Source: Azolla caroliniana (Eukaryota > Polypodiophyta). Taken from it: a DNA stretch of 64,000 nt. Below the pieces are notes generated by a model. The model had not been told where the DNA came from. It did no database searches and saw only the letters and a list, made by a program, of their open reading frames with translations. The number at the start of each line of letters is the position of its first letter. Position 1 is the first letter of the stretch. Positions 1-11,941 of the stretch are shown in pieces. The translations under genes and the position numbers were made by a program. The stretch spans positions 15,314,001-15,378,000 of the forward strand of contig JBHGNT010000020.1 of the NCBI GenBank assembly GCA_043228905.1, read 5' to 3'.

Positions 1-1791
1 TCGATGGCATCATGGTCAGATCCGATGGAGTCGAAAGACAACGATTATCCTTCATTCAACAATGGTTGTCCTCTCCCTTTCTTCAGTCAGTGGGCATCCA
101 CATAACTTGGAACTATTGAGTCCTCTAAGATTTGTATATAACAATCTCAGCTATAAAAAATTTTAACTAATGCACGGAGTTTTGTTTTTTAGAAAAAAAA
201 AAAAAGAAACACATAGTTCATACAAAAAAATTTGACATCTACTCAATTCCTTATTCTAATAGTGTAGCATTCTAGTTTAAAGGGTTGTTTAATGGGGGGG
301 CATGGAAGGATTAAATTGCATGAAACAATTTTTTATGGGGTAATTGAGAGAGAAGTTTGAGAGGGCAGGGTTGATATCACTCAAAATAATTAGGCAGCTA
401 AAGAAATTGAAGAGTAAAACCTCATTAAAGATTTTGATGACTTTGAAACTTTAAAGATTGGGGGGGAGAACTGGTCAAGGAGATATGAGTTCACCTCCAA
501 GTTTACTCGATTTGACATTTTGTGTGACATTTTGTTGCATTGTGTTGCGTTCCATGAATTAAAAGTCAACTATAGGACTTCTTTATGGTATTCTTTTAAT
601 GTATAGCCTCTCCACAATCTTCCATGACATCCTTTCAATAGTGTAATGGGTGGGTGGACAGCTACAATTCATGACTATGTAAGCCTTGTTTCTTTCATTT
701 TATCTCAATGAGCTATATAAATAATTAGTAGTAGTATTTTCGCTGGATCCATGGGAACATGGGGAGCAGTGCCCTATCGATGCAAGCACATGTAACCACG
801 ATCCAAGGGTATCACATAATGTCACATTTTAATATATTGTAAAACTCCTGGAAATTGGAAATCCTACCAACCATTAAAGTCTTTGGACAAGTGTCCATTT
901 TCATTGACCTACATAATATTGGTCGGAGCCTCTTTATCTTTCGTAGACAAAATACGCGTTCTAAAAATTTGTCTACACACTACCAGCCAAAAACTGCAGA
1001 TGTCGTAAAATAATCGAAGGTGCCTGACATGCATGTATAGTGTCTTTTAGACCAAGCCAACTTTGACGTTTGTCTCTATGCCAAGCTGGAAATTTGACTT
1101 ACCATAAACAATCAAAAATATGGCTAAGATTTCGGCTTTAGCAGCAGCATGAAAAAATGAATTGTATAGTCAAGACACCACATGCTATACCACGCATATG
1201 AAGGCATTGTCTTTATACATAATATACACTACACAAAAATTTAGAACATCCATAAATCAATGTGAATTCTATCCGGCAGAAATTACTGTCTGCTTATTCA
1301 ACACTACTATAGCTTTTGCAGCCATAATCATGCGAGTTCAATGCTTGAGCAATACATTGCGTTTAATTAGGTTAAATAATAAAAGTTTGCACCTAAACAT
1401 ATGAATTTACACCACGCAAACTTTTATGGATCTCCCTAATGTTCCAAAAGCGACAGAGAAAGGTCCCCAAAACGGAGCCAATGTTTGCAATATCAATAAC
1501 CTTTTCGTCCACATTATTATCACAATTCCTTTTATTTCTTTCAGACAAATTGTGAAAGATACCTGCGTGAATAAAAAGAGTGACTAGGGTTGCCTTCTTT
1601 CCTTTCCCTGTCAAACCGAAGAGTCAGACGATCATTTAAGAGGAGAGTAATTATGGATCAAACCGACGATTAAGAGCACAGTTGTGAATTTTTAATGCTC
1701 AGAGTGTGAAGGGAGTTAACACCCCAACCCAAAACGCTTTCCTCCTCCACCTCCTCTTCCCATCCATCCACGCAGCAGCACTTACAATTAC
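1..1791. other. Intergenic, 5' flank of the receptor kinase
   Basis: AT-rich sequence with no convincing coding region. The short open frames around 1162-1614 have no recognisable motif and no plant-like coding character. The last ~60 bases before the kinase start are rich in C and T, as plant 5' leaders often are. No TATA box was assigned. Confidence 0.6.
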
Positions 1792-4700
1792 ATGGCGTCC
1801 GCCTCCATCCGCATGATTCTTCTGTTGCTTCCCTGTTTCATCATCATCCACTTTCATCTCTCTGCCGCGCAATCCCCTTCTGGTAGTGAAAATCCAGAAT
1901 TAGAACTAGAACTTACATTTTTTACCGACTCCATTATATCTCTCTGTATCAGCTTATCTTACTAACCTCCTTGATGTTGCTTTCATGTAGGGTTTCTCAG
2001 CATAGACTGTGGATCAGCCCTAACCACGAATTACACAGACGCATTAGGCATAGGGTGGGTGCCGGATGCAACGATCTGGCCAGACATCCATGGCTGGTCT
2101 TCCACGTCGGAAGTCACACCACCAACTGATGATGACACCAGTCGCGATGCAAAGTATCAGACTCTCCGCTACTTCCCACCTGCCAGTACGTCGCCATTGA
2201 ATCCGACCAAGTTTTGCTACACTTTGCCGGCCATAGGCGATGTATACTACTTGATCCGAGCCACGTTCTGGTATGGCACTTCCTCGACGACATCTTTGTA
2301 CGGCACACGTGTGCCTGGCTCCATAAGCTTCAGAGTGATGGTGGACACATACACAGGAGCACAGATCGACATTGCTCTACCACAAAGCTCTCCGCGTACG
2401 GAGGAGATGTATGTCCGCGCGCAGAGCGGAAGCTCATCGATCTCTGTGTGTCTTTCGGCGGCATCTGAGGATAGTGACACCCCATTCATCAATGCATTGG
2501 AGTTGCGCCCGCTTCCATCACAGATGACGTCGGTGGCCATAGTGAACATGACAAACACTGCCCTTCGCACTGCTCTTCGTAAGGACTATGGAGCGTTTGC
2601 CGACGCCCCTTCCATCATCAGGTAAACCTCATGGCCAAATCAATTTGTATCAGTATGAGCCTGGCCAGACACTCACAACACATACTGGAGAAGACCTACC
2701 TGTGCACATTTTTACATAAATTTCAGTTAGGTGTCAAATGAGAAAGTCCCAACACTTTTAACGTGTGTAGGAGTTAATGAGGAGGAGGACGAAGACATAT
2801 GTATATGATAAGCTGAATTACTATGGATGGCTTGATTAGCTTAATGTCATTTGCATCCTGTTTATTAACACATGCCCATCAATTGATCAGCTCATTAGAA
2901 TGCGTGGGCATTGATTTGCACCAGGTATCCAAACGATACCCTGGACAGACTATGGGAGACGTCAACAACGGGGCCTACAAATCAGACAAGCCACACGGTG
3001 GTCGTGGCCGGACTCGCCGATTCTCCACCCCTTCCCGTGGTGCAAACGAGCTATGCGGCCCCTACTGCTGCCGGGTTCTTCGTGAACTTCACGGATGGAC
3101 TAGATACAACAACCTCCTACTACTACTACTTGGCACTCTTCTTTGCCGAGATCGACCCACGTGTCAATGCCTCGGGCCTCCGCGTGTTTGACGTGACAAT
3201 CAATGGGAGCCCATTCTACCGAAACTTTGACGTCTACGCCAACGTGGGTCAGTATACTGTCTCTGAGCTTTATAGTTCCAAGCAGCTTGGACCCTACACT
3301 GACCACGTCCTCATCAATGCGACATCCACACCGTCTTCCGTCTATCCCCCTTCCATTGCAGCGGCTGAGATCCTCCAACTCTTCGACAATCCCATGGTCC
3401 CCGCCACCTCCTCTGTCGACAGTAAGCTAGCTACTCTGTTTTGATCAATTCGTTGAAACCATTGCATCTGAATATTAAATAGAAATGGCGGGGAGAGGGG
3501 GTCATCATGTACCAATTGTTTCATCACTGTTATAATTATGTTGCTCAAGTTTTCTCGTGATAAATGATCATGAATGTCTGCCTTGACTCTTTTTTATTAT
3601 AAACAGTCCTGGGGGTTCAAGGTATAATTAGTGCGCTATCCAGCAACTTGAGTAGATTCACGGGGGACCCATGTTTGCCTGCGGATTATAAATATCCATG
3701 GCTCAATTGTACTGATAAAGGCATTCTCCCTACTCGAGTGACTTCAATGTGGGTTCATATTATAAAACATTCCATTGTCTATTATATTTATCTTCTCATT
3801 AATGTTTTCCCTATCTGCAAGTATATGAAGTGGTAGAGTATTATGCTGAACTTAATAATGGGCCTGTCGATGTAAATAATGATGATAGATCCTTGTCGAA
3901 CTCGAACCTAGTGGGGAATGTGCCAAGCAGCATCAACAACCTCGATCAAGTTGTGCAGATGTAAGTTGAATGGAGGGCACCTACATATAATCGTTGCTTT
4001 AATTCACAACATTCTTGTCCCTAAACTAATTAGGAAGAATTAAGGAATGGCTTGTTGTTCTCTCACGTTAATTGAACTTGATGATTAAAAGATATGGATG
4101 TTTGGCTCATACATTTTGATCATATTACAGTTTCTTGGATGGCAATGCATTGGAAGGGCCTCTACTGGTCGATCTGAGCAATTTGGTGAATCTCCGAGTC
4201 TTGTGAGTCATATATAACATCCTCAACCATCTCTCATCACCACATGGAATGCACGACATATCATAGAAACAATAATATTAATGTGCTCCTCTCTCATTTC
4301 AAATTGCTTCCTTGTTCTTTGTTCTTGGTGTGGTTACAGGAATCTGAGCAACAACAAGTTGAGTGGACCCATCCCAGATTCACTCGCCAATCTGCCGAAA
4401 TTGACGTACCTGTAAGTGAGAGATCTGACACATTTACAAGCAATTCAGACATTGATAATATTCCATGGGTATATCACAAAGCTGCACCTGCATTTCCATT
4501 CCTTTTTGTTCGTTCTCGGAACTATATATTGTTAAACTGCAATAACCACTGGTATTCTTATTCATAAGCTATTGTTTCTTGAAGAGACTTGCAAAACAAC
4601 AACTTCAGCGGAGAGATTCCGATTTCGCTGCAGCAGAAGACCGGCCTCACTTTCAAGTAAGTGATTATATGCATCCTCCTACCGCCAAGTAGATGTCATA

Positions 4701-6837
4701 TAAACTAAACTACACCAAACCGTATATGGTCTGCATACTTCTGTAGATACGATGGCAACAGCTTTCTGTGCCTTTCGAGTAACAAAACATGCGCGGCGTC
4801 TACATCAAAATCGTCAACTAGTAGTTCTAGTCTTCCAGCCATTATCGGTTCGGTTGTGGGGGTAATAGTTTTCATTGTGATTTTCATGGTCATTATGTGT
4901 ATCGTTTGCAAGCGGCGGCAGAGAAGGCAACATCAAAATCAAGCCTCTGCGAGGCCTACATCTCCACATCAATTACTTGGTCCGCAGGGTAAGAATCGTG
5001 ATGAGGAAGATCGTGTCTCTCTTCTAATATTCTGATCTTGCGTTTCTTAAGTAACAAAACTCTGAAGTATTAACTAAATCTATAGTATACATAATGAGAG
5101 ATCATCTGATCTTTCTCAATCTCTTGCACAAACTTAGTAGCAATGTGTGACAACTTTATTTTAAAGTGCATAATATTTGACTTCTTCTCTACTGGTGAAT
5201 CGTGATGTGCTCATACATATTTGACTTGGATTTCTGCGCTGCATGGCATGTATCCCACAGTCGTGAGCCAGACCAAAATATTTGAAGCTGCAAACGTCTC
5301 CCAGGCCTTCACGTTTCAAGAAATTGTGACGGCCACAAAGAATTTCTCGACAATCATCGGTAAAGGTGGTTTCGGATTCGTGTACAAAGGCACTCTTGCC
5401 AATGGCGTGCTTGTCGCTGTTAAAGTGTTGTCTGATGCATCGCAACAAGGAGCCCACGAATTCCTCAACGAGGTATATATATATATATTGAACTTTTAAA
5501 ACATTGAAGATTTCAGGTACTCGTTCTGTTGGCTTAATGTGAATTGATTTTTAAATAGGTCACTCTTCTATCCCGTGTGCATCATAAGAAACTCGTGGGA
5601 TTGGTTGGATATTGCACCGAGATAAAGCTAGTTCTAGTGTACGAGTTTATGTCAAATGGTTCATTGTTTGATTCCCTTTTCGGTAATGAAACTCCACTAA
5701 ATATGTGTTAATGTTGTTCATGATATATTTGATGATTGGCTGAGATCATGTCATTTCTTTGTATAAACCATAAAAAGGAAACCCTGCGTTAATGAATTCT
5801 CGTCCTTTGGAATGGATCGAAAGATTGCGAATTTTGTTGGATGCAGCCCAAGGTGATGGACAATATTGAGTTCATTTAAATTTATATATGTGTCATATAT
5901 GTTATACTATGTTATTTATTATATGTTGTTACATCACCAACAACATTATGCAATATGTTGTAATTTGCTAAAAATGATTGTAGGCCTTGCGTACTTGCAT
6001 CATGGATGTAACTCATTAATCATTCATAGAGATGTGAAGAGTAGCAACATCCTAATGTCTAAAGATTTGGAAGGGAAAATGTCTGATTTTGGAATATCCC
6101 GGCTAAAGCCCAACACTGGTGCACATGAGGAATTGGCAACAAAGCTAATGGGTAGCATGGGATACTTGGACCCCGAGTAAGTAATGTCATCTACAATATA
6201 GATATGCATAAAAAAACTACTTGCCCCATCCAAAACCTTTTTTGATACATTTCGTGACATGACACAATAGCCATCCATGTGTTTTATATGTACCGTCAAC
6301 TATCTTTAAGGTGGGATAACTTGATCTTCTTTCATGATTAATAATAAATCACATCATCCCAGGTTTGCATCCACGTTAATATTGTCTGAGAAGATTGACA
6401 TATATAGCTTTGGAGTAGTTCTCTTTGAGGCAATATGTGGCAAACCTCCTGTGTTGAAAGATTTGGAACGTTCAAACAACGACATTCACATCGTAGAATG
6501 GGTAACTATGAATAAAAAGGACGAATCATAAATTAAATGTTGTCTTATAATTTTTAAAAACACATGATCTACATTGTTGCAGGCGAGACCTTATTATTAT
6601 CAAGGTGCAATCGAGGAGGTTGTAGACCAAAACATGGGTAATTACAACATATCATCTATATGGAAAGTGGCAGAGATTGCCATGGCATGTGTTCAATTTC
6701 AGGGTAGAAAACGACCAACAATGAATGAAGTTTGTAATGAGCTTTCTGAAGCCTTGAGATTAGAGACTAGTTCCCAAACAATTTCACCAGCAGTTACAGG
6801 AGAATGCTATCCCTTGAACGACGTGAAGGCTAGATGA
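1792..6837 (+). CDS. Malectin-like LRR receptor-like protein kinase, 15 exons
   Basis: Exons: 1792-1882, 1991-2621, 2925-3421, 3607-3748, 3889-3960, 4131-4202, 4340-4411, 4585-4656, 4747-4988, 5261-5472, 5559-5682, 5778-5852, 5984-6176, 6363-6501, 6583-6837. All introns are GT-AG; the sum is 2889 nt, giving 962 residues. In order: hydrophobic signal peptide (about 1-28), malectin-like domain (GFLSIDCGS at about 31, [11 protein letters not shown] after exon 3 starts), the GDPC linker, then LRRs encoded by four consecutive 72-nt phase-2 exons, one transmembrane helix (about 578-602), and a Ser/Thr kinase with GKGGFG (about 665), VAVK lysine (about 686), HRDVKSSN (about 782) and DFG (about 802). 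Such proteins sit in the plasma membrane and couple an extracellular domain to cytoplasmic phosphorylation (LRR-I class). The activation segment reads [10 protein letters not shown] where GTxGYLDPEY is usual. The ligand is unknown. Confidence 0.93.
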
Positions 6838-8049
6838 GCTTGTGTAAATACCAACGTAACATCTGCCTTGTGTTTTGAATATACTTTATCTCATGTACAA
6901 TATAATTTAGAAGTCAAACAATAAATGCCACGCCTTTCCGCTTTTGTGAATATCACACTATCATTTCTATTCATGGAGTTATTTTTATCAAGTTATTAAA
7001 GGGGGATGATAATAATTTATGACAAAGCAAGGGTCACCAAGCATCTTTCATGATAAAAAATCAATATCTATTGTATGTTACCACATTTTCTTGTTTGTTG
7101 TTGTGGATCATAATGAACCATTCGTCTCGTTCTCTTTCCATTTGCTCCAGCCCTCCCCCCTACCCTTTATAATGACAACAATACCACTTGATAATGATAA
7201 TTCTTAACTCATGTAAAAAATGAATGATAAGCTTTAGGTCAAAGCCACGGTTGTTGAGTGCTTATCACAACAACAATAAGAGTTGATGATATTCAAAGTT
7301 TGAAGTAGCCATTGTGGACTACCTTTCTTTGTTAACTATGAAATTCTTAAATCATTGTGCATTTGTGAAACGGAAGCATTATCATAAATAAAAAGTGGTA
7401 CACATGGAGTCTGGCAACGTGTTGTTGTGTTAATGGTATATCTCCTCTTGTTGTGAGGAAGAAAGTGTGTCTTCAATGGGTGATGTTATGACACCAATGT
7501 CACCTAAATGATGGTCGATGATTGATTATGTTGTCTATGATTCGAGAGAGCCACTTGGTATGAGCAATCAATAGTGTGAGCTCGTCATCATAACTAATAG
7601 CAAATTGTAGAAATCAAACTAGTAGAACAACATGCTATAAGAGTAACGGATGTGAGGTGATTCTCATATCAAAAGAGCCTTTTGTTGTAAGTCATGTATC
7701 CTACTTGGGCAATGGTAGGGGTGAGCTTCTACCCTTAAGAGTGTCTCGTCAGAAGGGACTCGAGGGTGTGTATGTATGTTGGGGGTATCGGGAATGTAGT
7801 TAGAGTGGAGTTGCGCATCTACTAGGTTTGGTTCTAGCTATGCCAAGATCTCGCAGTAAAGTACAGTACAATGTACATACATATATACATTATACATACA
7901 TAGTAAAAGTAAAAAGCAGTAGTAGCAGAAGTGGTGGAGGTTCCCCCGTTACAAAATACATACTCAAAAATGAAAGCTTTTTACGACATTCAAAATTTCT
8001 ATAGACATCCCAGTCATAAAGAGATATAATCGATACTTCCATCTCTCGT
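6838..8049. other. Intergenic between receptor kinase and bZIP gene
   Basis: AT-rich, with no gene seen. A polyadenylation-like AATAAA (inside aacaataaatgcc) lies about 80 bases past the kinase stop. The right part, 7860-7890, has TATA-like runs that could serve the bZIP gene, but no start site can be fixed. Confidence 0.5.
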
Positions 8050-8816
8050 CACTCGTGGTTTTCCCTCCCCTGTTCTCCGATGTTTAGGGTTTCCTCCTCC
8101 CTCACAGACCCCCTCTCTTCTTCTTCTTCTTCTTCTCCTTGGTACTGTTTTTCTGCAGCAATCTGAAGCAGAGCACATCCACGTCTCCACATGAAGATCT
8201 TATCCGTTTTAGGTACTTGAATTAGAAAAAGACTAAGATGCATGTTTCCGTCTGTTCAATCATTTCCAAATTAGACGCAATCAGAACCTTGACGTCTTTT
8301 CCTTCTGCATTTCTTAGGTATACATCATCCAAAGTGCAAGAGGCGAACTTGCTACTTCCGGAAAACTTAGGTATTCATTTCAAAGTTTCACATAGACTCT
8401 TAGATATGTGTATGTGTATGAAATATGTATGTATTTCTATGTGCACGTATGTATAGACCTGTATACATACGTGCAAACTCATACAACGCGTCAATCCTTA
8501 AAAAAATGAATGCGTTTACCTAAATCTTCCATCAATAAGCATAAGAAATCTGCATTATGCAATGGCTGTGTCTTGATGAAGAAGAAATGGATTTATTGAT
8601 ATCTCTCTTTTGAAATGAAAATAGTACTTTTGCATGAAAGAAGTTGGCATTTGATGGTATTGTAAATGAAAATGAAAATCATTTATTTGGTTTCTATTTC
8701 TTTGGGATGAGCCATTCATTTGACAAAATGGACCTGAAATTCTGAATCTTCAAATACTTATTTTTTGATGCTCCAGAATATGTTGTAAGTCCTCAATTAC
8801 TGCATTCAAAGCAAAT
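8050..8816 (+). promoter_or_regulatory. Probable 5' leader region of the bZIP gene
   Basis: This stretch carries a CTT microsatellite (about 8117-8137) and several candidate splice sites: donors at about 8211 and 8370, acceptors at about 8317 and 8776. Two short upstream ATGs are present (8191, a 9-codon frame; 8238, about 45 codons to a donor). I could not join any of these to the bZIP frame without meeting a stop, so I treat them as leader with upstream ORFs. An N-terminal coding extension through an exon at 8318-8370 cannot be excluded, because the frame is open back to the acceptor at 8776. Confidence 0.4.
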
Positions 8817-10288
8817 ATGAGAGGAACTTTTCCTGGTGAAACAAGAATAAATAACCCTATCGAAAATGAGCTTGATCATCTCCCATTAAGGTTAATGTGC
8901 TTTGTAATTTGTGTGATTCATTCTCAGATAAGTTTCTAGATTCCATAATAGTTATTTAATCGATAACAATGCATTGCATAGAGAAGCAGAAGAGGAAGGT
9001 TCATCAGGATCCTCTTGTAGAAGAGAGAATCAGTTGGGAGAGGTAAGATTCAAAAAGATTTATATCAAAATTTACCTTTGCACTTATAAAGAGTTATATA
9101 TGCTGACTTATAAATTATTGCTTGAATTGGTGCTGCAGAAAATGAAATTTGGCCAAACTTTCTCAGCCACAAGTAAGTTATTTGCATTCAGAAAGTATTC
9201 TAGTTGTCAAAACTTATTGAAGTTTGACACATTCTCATTGAGTATTTCTGTATCTATTGCCGTCAATGTGAATATTTTTATTCTTGGTTGGCCCTAATTG
9301 TTTAATGGTCTAATATGTATGTATGATGCAGCTTCAGAATATAATGGGGATGATAGGAATAAGATAAACATTCAGTTAAGTCTTTCTGAAGGTTTTAATA
9401 ATACATCCACAAATCCTGTCAGCACTCTATTACCAAAGACAAGTGTAGAGTATTGGAATAGTAATCAAGCTATGGGACAGGAAGGTTCAGGAGTTGTTTC
9501 TCTTCCTGGCTCATTAGGTCCAAATATGAATTACCATGGCCCTAGTAGTGGTGGATCTTCGGAGTATTGGATTCAGGTTAATTATTGGATGTGCATATTT
9601 TTATCCTTATTGATTGTAATTTTAGGGAAATGTAGTAACATATTCTGTAGATTTCATGAAATTTGCCAAAAACTGATATTTGGTATCTTCCCTGATTTAT
9701 ATTTCTTTCTCAAATCAGAATCATTGATTTTATAGGATGAGAAGGAGCTCAAGCGGCAGAAGAGGAAAGAAGCGAATAGAGAATCAGCAAAGCGGTCAAG
9801 ATTGCGTAAACAGGTGTTTGAGGGCTCTTTTTCGGATACATTAAATTTGAACATCACCAATTTGGAAATTGGAATATCATCAGTAATTGTTTAAGAAGAA
9901 GCAGACTGCCATTTGTTTATGATTTATGAGGCAAGTTATTGACATTTTTTTATCATTTTTTCAGTCTGAATGTGACGAGCTAACAGAAAAAGTGCAGAAT
10001 CTCACTGCAGAAAATGAAACTTTAAGAATAGAAGTGCATAAACTTAGTGATATGTGCCAGAAACTTTCAGCTGAAAACGTATTTCTATATGTGAGTAGAT
10101 TTTTCTATGTTTTTGAGTTGGCTTTTCTGATTATTTCAGTAGTTGTTAGTGAGAGCTTCTCTTAGTTATTTTACATTTAAATAGGTTTTTAGGATTTATA
10201 GCCTACTTTTGTGATATTGTCAACATTTGTTAGTGAAAGCTTCTTTTAACTATGCTTCATGTGTCTGTAGGATCGACTGGCGAAATGA
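8817..10288 (+). CDS. bZIP transcription factor, G-box-binding-factor type
   Basis: Coding exons: 8817-8890, 8982-9042, 9139-9172, 9332-9576, 9736-9813, 9965-10090, 10271-10288; all GT-AG, 636 nt, 211 residues. The basic region is DEKELKRQKRKEANRESAKR followed by SRLRKQ, with the N-x7-R spacing of the DNA-contact helix, and it opens a dedicated exon. The next exon gives the leucine zipper with heptads (LTEKVQNLTAENETL, then VHKLSDMCQKLSAEN). The last coding exon is only 18 nt (DRLAK, stop). The DEKELKRQKRK / SRLRKQSECDEL context is that of plant group G bZIPs, nuclear dimers binding CACGTG-type boxes. The proline-rich N-terminal domain of full-length GBFs is not visible, so either the start lies upstream in an unseen exon or this is a short form. 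The start at 8817 is the first in-frame ATG. Confidence 0.82.
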
Positions 10289-11264
10289 AAATGAAAATGC
10301 TTGCTCTATTGTTGCTTATTTTGCCTCTTAGTTACAGATAAATCAAGTACCAAATCGGCATTTCAAACAGGTTGACAGGAGACTTACCATAACCATCTTG
10401 ATAAATTTGTTAGGAGAAAGCATGAAAGAGTTAACTGGTGATATTGTACTGAAGATTGGGTTCCAATCAACGTAATGTAACATACACACTACCTATGTAG
10501 AATTTGTAAATGTGATATGGAATGTTTGTTATCAATTTAAACTTGGTTTTTGTAATGATTCTGCATTAAATTCCACACAATATACAAGATGGCATCATCC
10601 GAAACTGAGTAGATTCTGCAGCATTTTCTTTTGTGTGCTGTTTTCCACCTCAGTCCCCATTTTCTAAACACGATGATTTTGTTTGCACTCTGATTATTGA
10701 ACGTCAAAAGTCCTTCTGGTGAATTGAGCCTTAAAAATATGTGTGGGCCTTGATTTCTTATTGGCTGGGTCAGGCTTTTAATCAAGTTCTCATCTTAATG
10801 TTGTTAAAGGCCCCGTCATATATAATATGGTAGAACTACTTTTAAGTACAAATTAACATTATGAGACTAAAATATGTCATTCCTGTCCGGCAATAATAAT
10901 GGATAAATATTTAGAGTTTAAAGTTTGTGAATGAGCAATGGTAGACATTGTATTTTGTGTGAATATTTCTTCCTCTCCTCAATTGAAGAATTATGCGACT
11001 TATGAATTGCTATAGCAATATTCTCCTATTGAATTTTTTTAGAAATGTATCATTTTTTATTTTTCTATATAGTTGGAAGTTGGAACCTATATTGGTAGGG
11101 CTATGAATTCTTAATGATTGTACTAGTGAAGAGGCCTTGTAGTGCGTGTCTAGGTGTATATATAACATATATCCATGAAAAAATCAGGGGTTTGTGGGTG
11201 GATTATTGTGAGGAATGGCCCATGAAAGTGCCATTGTTTTCGGTGATGGAAGGAGCTGTTTGTT
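10289..11264. other. bZIP 3' flank and intergenic
   Basis: AT-rich sequence without recognisable genes; open frames on both strands here are short and lack motifs. The 3' untranslated region of the bZIP gene probably lies in the first few hundred bases. Confidence 0.5.
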
Positions 11265-11324
11265 GGTTTATGCTATATTTCTTCTACAATCAATGCATGC
11301 ATGCAGATCACATAATATGGACAT
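11265..11324 (+). repeat. 60-bp direct repeat, left copy
   Basis: Starts GGTTTATGCTATATTTCTTC and ends CACATAATATGGACAT. It matches 14611-14670 at 57 of 60 positions in the same orientation. The pair brackets the decayed LINE and about 3.3 kb in all. Confidence 0.85.
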
Positions 11325-11941
11325 GTTTTTTTTTCCTGGAATCACTTGAATGCAGTTTTAGTAGTAAAATGTATACCCATGGTTAGAAAGTAATGTATCT
11401 CCTTTTTATAAATGCAGCATGATATTTTCCTTGGTCATACATTAAACTTGTATTTTTAATGGAGCCGTATTGGTAATGCTCTTATCCTTATCCATTTCTT
11501 GATCGCAATAGTGTTAATGTGTCTTCCAACATTTGATCAATCAATACTGAAGGTGGTATACTTATTCAATTCTTTTGAATCATGCACCAATGATAACATA
11601 CTGTAAGATAACAAGGTTAGTTACATGTTATTTTCTTAGTTGAGCTACAACTATTGTGTAAAACATAATTGGAGAGAGTTTGATAGTGAGCATGTAACGT
11701 AAGAGCATCCTTTGTCTTTCAATGACTACTGTCTTGACCTGACTTGCCATTTTTCCAATTTATTTTTGTCACGTAGCATCAATGTGTGTTTGGCCATACA
11801 CAATGCATCCTCTTCATGTAAGGTCAAAGATATTCTGTGCTAACTCCGTTAGGGCTTGACAAGTAAATTTGGCTTGTTGAGTGCAATCTCTTTGTCTTGA
11901 AACATACCACACTCCCGTACTCTTGTATTATTTTTTGTAAT

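Noticed and set aside
5161-5457. Minus-strand frame over kinase exon 10
   Set aside because: Shadow of the kinase frame; no motif of its own.
8974-9297. A separate gene on the plus strand within the bZIP locus
   Set aside because: The frame is explained by two bZIP exons and the intron between them.
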